Source: Anaerolineales bacterium
GTDB taxonomy: Bacteria > Chloroflexota > Anaerolineae > Anaerolineales > UBA4823
Direction: 5' to 3'
Assembly: GCA_022865865.1 (NCBI GenBank)
Contig: JALHTN010000501.1
Location: 1-9,006 of the forward strand
DNA: 9,006 nucleotides
Each line of letters opens with the position of its first letter. Position 1 is the first letter of the stretch. Of the stretch, positions 7,506 through 9,006 are shown one piece after another. The translations under genes and the position numbers were made by a program. The notes under the pieces are model-generated. The model saw only the letters and a list, made by a program, of their open reading frames with translations, was not told where the DNA came from and made no database searches.

Positions 7506-7811
7506 GCCTGCAGCTAGCTCAACGTAAAGATTGCATATCAAATAGTATTAAACCCACCTCACCGGTGTGCGATTGCTGTATTCCCTGGTAAAAAATAGTT
7601 CAAGCAGTTGGTTTGCTTACCTGATTCAATCAAAAATGATTGAGAATATCTTGATATCCGCTTAATCTTGAGTACGTCCAGGCCGCATCCTACCAGTGTT
7701 ACCGGATTGTTACCCCCCGTGACCCACCTGCTACACTTTTGAAATCCCCTCGTCACACTGAAAGTTTATTATCTCCATAGGAATTAATTTATTTACCTAT
7801 AGGAGGTAGCC
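7506..7811 (+). other. 306-bp AT-rich non-coding leader between paralogue B and the LysM gene
   Basis: There is no plausible ORF on either strand with a ribosome binding site. The gap holds an AT-rich 7-bp inverted repeat, TCAATCA/TGATTGA (7626-7632 and 7637-7643) with an AAAA loop; two GTTACC copies 12 bp apart (starting at 7699 and 7711); a poor promoter candidate, TTGTTA (7707-7712) with TACACT (7732-7737) at a long 19-bp spacing; and the ribosome-binding-site hairpin described separately. Its size suggests that the LysM gene has its own promoter and a long 5' leader. Confidence 0.5.
7769..7809 (+). promoter_or_regulatory. Hairpin that buries the Shine-Dalgarno of the LysM gene
   Basis: The near-perfect Shine-Dalgarno AGGAGGT (7801-7807) is 4 bp from ATG 7812. 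Bases 7769-7776 pair with 7802-7809 (eight pairs, two of them G-U), A7801 is bulged, and ATAGG (7777-7781) pairs with CCTAT (7796-7800). This makes 13 pairs closed by a 14-base A/U-only loop (7782-7795). All of GGAGGT is paired. Such a fold would keep ribosomes off until it is melted by heat, a protein or an upstream event. It was read base by base, and no folding energy was computed. Confidence 0.55.
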
Positions 7812-8837
7812 ATGTATTTCACCAAGAAACTGAGATTGCTCTCAATCACCCTATCACTAGTTCTCGCCCTGTCAGCCTTTTTCCTGCTGCAGCCCAAATT
7901 CGTCAATGCAGGCGTGGCTGAGCCGACCAAATTAACAACTGCAGATATCCAGGCCAGAATCCAACCCTCATTGTCCAATCAAACCGCCACCATTGGGACA
8001 ATCACTGGGCTGCTTTCTTTTCCCAGTGAGCGCATCCCCCCATTGACCATCTTCGCCGTCCGCATCGATAATGGCCTCTCGACCTACTATTCGATCGACA
8101 CCGTCGCTGATCAATCTTCCTATGCTATCGAAGTCGATCCTGGAATTTACAACGTGTTTGCTTACCGGGATGACTTTGCAGGCGGCTACACAAAATACGT
8201 CACCTGCGGAATGGGTGCTTCCTGCAGTGATCATTCACCGCTGCCGGTAGTTGTCACAGCCGGTGACACCATCCAGGATATCGACCTATCAGACTGGTAT
8301 GCTCCAGCCGGAACCTTCCCTGCACGACCGGATGGGCTCTCACAACCCACGACGGCAGCTGGGTGTGCTGCCTATCACACCATCAAGTGGGGCGAGACCC
8401 TCTACCGGGTTGGCCTGCTCTATAATCTGACCTGGAAACCCATCGCCCAGGCTAACAATCTGGTCGACCCGAACCGCATTTTTGCAGGACAGGTTCTGTG
8501 CATTCCCAGCACCACCCCACCCAGCACGAAGCCAGAACCCGATTCAACTGTCATACCAACCTTCGTCATCACCGGTGTGACCAGAAATAAGCAGGTTTCC
8601 ATTATAACTTTCAATTTTCCGCCCCACCAGGATTTCAGGGTTACGATGGGCAGGTTTGGAACCCAGGGTGTCGCTGGGATCAAAGCAGCTGAAACCTATT
8701 CGAGAGCTGGGGGCTCAATTACCGCCACCTATACAATCCCCCGCGCCTTGCGAGGCCTGGACAAAATTGCCATCCGCCTGGAGAGCCCATCAGGGTACTA
8801 CAGCTACAACTGGTTCTACAACAATACAACCCCGTGA
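7812..8837 (+). CDS. Secreted protein: DWYA module, LysM repeat and C-terminal beta domain
   Basis: A 341-aa exported protein. A type I signal peptide (residues 1-33, hydrophobic core about 9-26, VNA before the cut) has no lipobox, unlike the two genes before it. The shared module spans about 61-164: GTITGLLSFPSERIP, DQSSYAIEVDPGIYNVFAY, CGMGASCSDH and IDLSDWYA. It keeps C132 and C138, while the outer two cysteines are S69 and S160. A LysM repeat follows (about 187-232: YHTIKWGETLYRVGLLYN, IAQANNL, NRIFAGQVLCIP), with C185 and C230 placed to form a disulfide. A Pro/Thr linker (233-248) leads to a C-terminal all-beta domain (about 250-340) ending YYSYNWFYNN. LysM domains bind N-acetylglucosamine polymers, so the protein is probably held on the cell wall. 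It has no enzymatic motif. The start is secured by AGGAGGT 4 bp upstream. Confidence 0.88.
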   Translation: MYFTKKLRLLSITLSLVLALSAFFLLQPKFVNAGVAEPTKLTTADIQARIQPSLSNQTATIGTITGLLSFPSERIPPLTIFAVRIDNGLSTYYSIDTVADQSSYAIEVDPGIYNVFAYRDDFAGGYTKYVTCGMGASCSDHSPLPVVVTAGDTIQDIDLSDWYAPAGTFPARPDGLSQPTTAAGCAAYHTIKWGETLYRVGLLYNLTWKPIAQANNLVDPNRIFAGQVLCIPSTTPPSTKPEPDSTVIPTFVITGVTRNKQVSIITFNFPPHQDFRVTMGRFGTQGVAGIKAAETYSRAGGSITATYTIPRALRGLDKIAIRLESPSGYYSYNWFYNNTTP

Positions 8838-8852
8838 ATACTTAAACAATAT

Positions 8853-8885
8853 GTCATTCTGAACCCCGGAGGGGTGAAGAATCCC
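8853..8885. repeat. Dispersed palindromic repeat of the GTCATTCTGA...GAAGAATC type
   Basis: It starts GTCATTCTGA and ends GAAGAATCCC. ATTCT (8856-8860) pairs with AGAAT (8878-8882), then GA faces GA as a tandem G-A mismatch, and ACCCC (8863-8867) pairs with GGGGT (8871-8875) around a GGA loop. The outer sequence matches a short intergenic repeat that I recall as widespread in Chloroflexota and some other bacterial genomes, where the inner stem varies. Only one copy is present here, so calling it a repeat depends on that recall. Confidence 0.5.
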
Positions 8886-8945
8886 TGAAACCTAGATAAG
8901 CAAAAGCAATACATCCAAAGGACACCAAATAATCCAATAAATAAT

Positions 8946-8971
8946 AGTCCCGCTCAGAATTGAGCGGGACT
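8946..8971. terminator. Intrinsic terminator-type stem-loop, stronger in the minus direction
   Basis: AGTCCCGCTCA (8946-8956) and TGAGCGGGACT (8961-8971) form a perfect 11-bp GC-rich stem with a GAAT loop. On the plus strand only TT follows before CACC. On the minus strand the stem is followed by a TATTATTTATT tract (complement of the A-rich 8935-8945). It therefore fits best as the terminator of a leftward gene beyond the window, with possible bidirectional use for the LysM gene that ends 108 bp earlier. Confidence 0.7.
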
Positions 8972-9006
8972 TCACCTATGATCACAATCAAAGTTTCGGA
9001 TTCCTA

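Noticed and set aside
7626..7643. TCAATCA/TGATTGA inverted repeat as a terminator of paralogue B
   Set aside because: The stem is seven mostly A-T pairs with no T-run after it, and it lies 120 bp past the stop. It is kept only as a note in the leader description.
7707..7737. TTGTTA with TACACT as the promoter of the LysM gene
   Set aside because: The 19-bp spacing is too long and both boxes deviate from consensus. It is not strong enough to list as a separate feature.
7559..7756. Minus-strand reading frame of 65 codons in the leader before the LysM gene
   Set aside because: No convincing ribosome binding site, no recognisable motif, and its composition fits AT-rich non-coding DNA.
4441..8837. 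Reading the three module genes as a phage, toxin or defence cassette
   Set aside because: There are no nuclease, helicase, ATPase, integrase or toxin motifs. Signals, lipoboxes, LysM and propellers point to envelope proteins.

Overview
The window reads as a piece of a Chloroflexota chromosome, most likely class Anaerolineae. This rests on family knowledge, not on a marker gene: a C-terminal beta domain ending in YYSYNWFYNN behind a LysM repeat, Pro/Thr-rich linkers after the lipoprotein cysteine, a Cys-rich module ending in DWYA, and a CATTCTGA...GAAGAAT palindromic repeat are all features I associate with that group. All genes lie on the + strand. No RNA gene, CRISPR array, insertion sequence or phage gene is visible.

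Region 1 (1-2514) is a two-gene operon for a molybdenum hydroxylase of the isoquinoline 1-oxidoreductase (IorA/IorB) type. The small [2Fe-2S] subunit is cut at its first few residues by the window edge. The large molybdopterin subunit overlaps it by 4 bp and starts with a Tat signal that ends in a lipobox cysteine. The enzyme therefore probably sits on the outer face of the membrane, with the small subunit exported as a passenger. Substrate unknown.

Region 2 (2515-4322) is a 183-bp gap with a weak promoter candidate, followed by an OmpR/PhoB-type response regulator and a small two-TM histidine kinase that overlap by 4 bp. The kinase has almost no extracytoplasmic sensor and no HAMP domain.

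Region 3 (4323-8837) holds three consecutive genes for exported proteins that share one roughly 105-residue module with no family name that I know. It runs from G-x-[IV]-x-G-x-[LIV]-[CS]-[YF]-P-x-E-x-I-P to [IL]-[CS]-DWYA. In the first two genes, which look like a tandem duplication, the module lies between a lipoprotein signal and a WD40-like beta-propeller. In the third it lies between an ordinary signal peptide and a LysM repeat plus C-terminal beta domain. The module is thus mobile between architectures, and its cysteines vary in pairs. The third gene's very strong Shine-Dalgarno is buried in a 13-bp hairpin, which suggests translational control.

Region 4 (8838-9006) is non-coding. It contains one dispersed palindromic repeat and a perfect 11-bp terminator-type stem whose U-rich side faces left, suggesting a minus-strand gene just past the right edge.

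How the parts work together is not proven. The two-component pair lies directly upstream of the surface-protein genes in the same direction and may regulate them, but no operator could be demonstrated.
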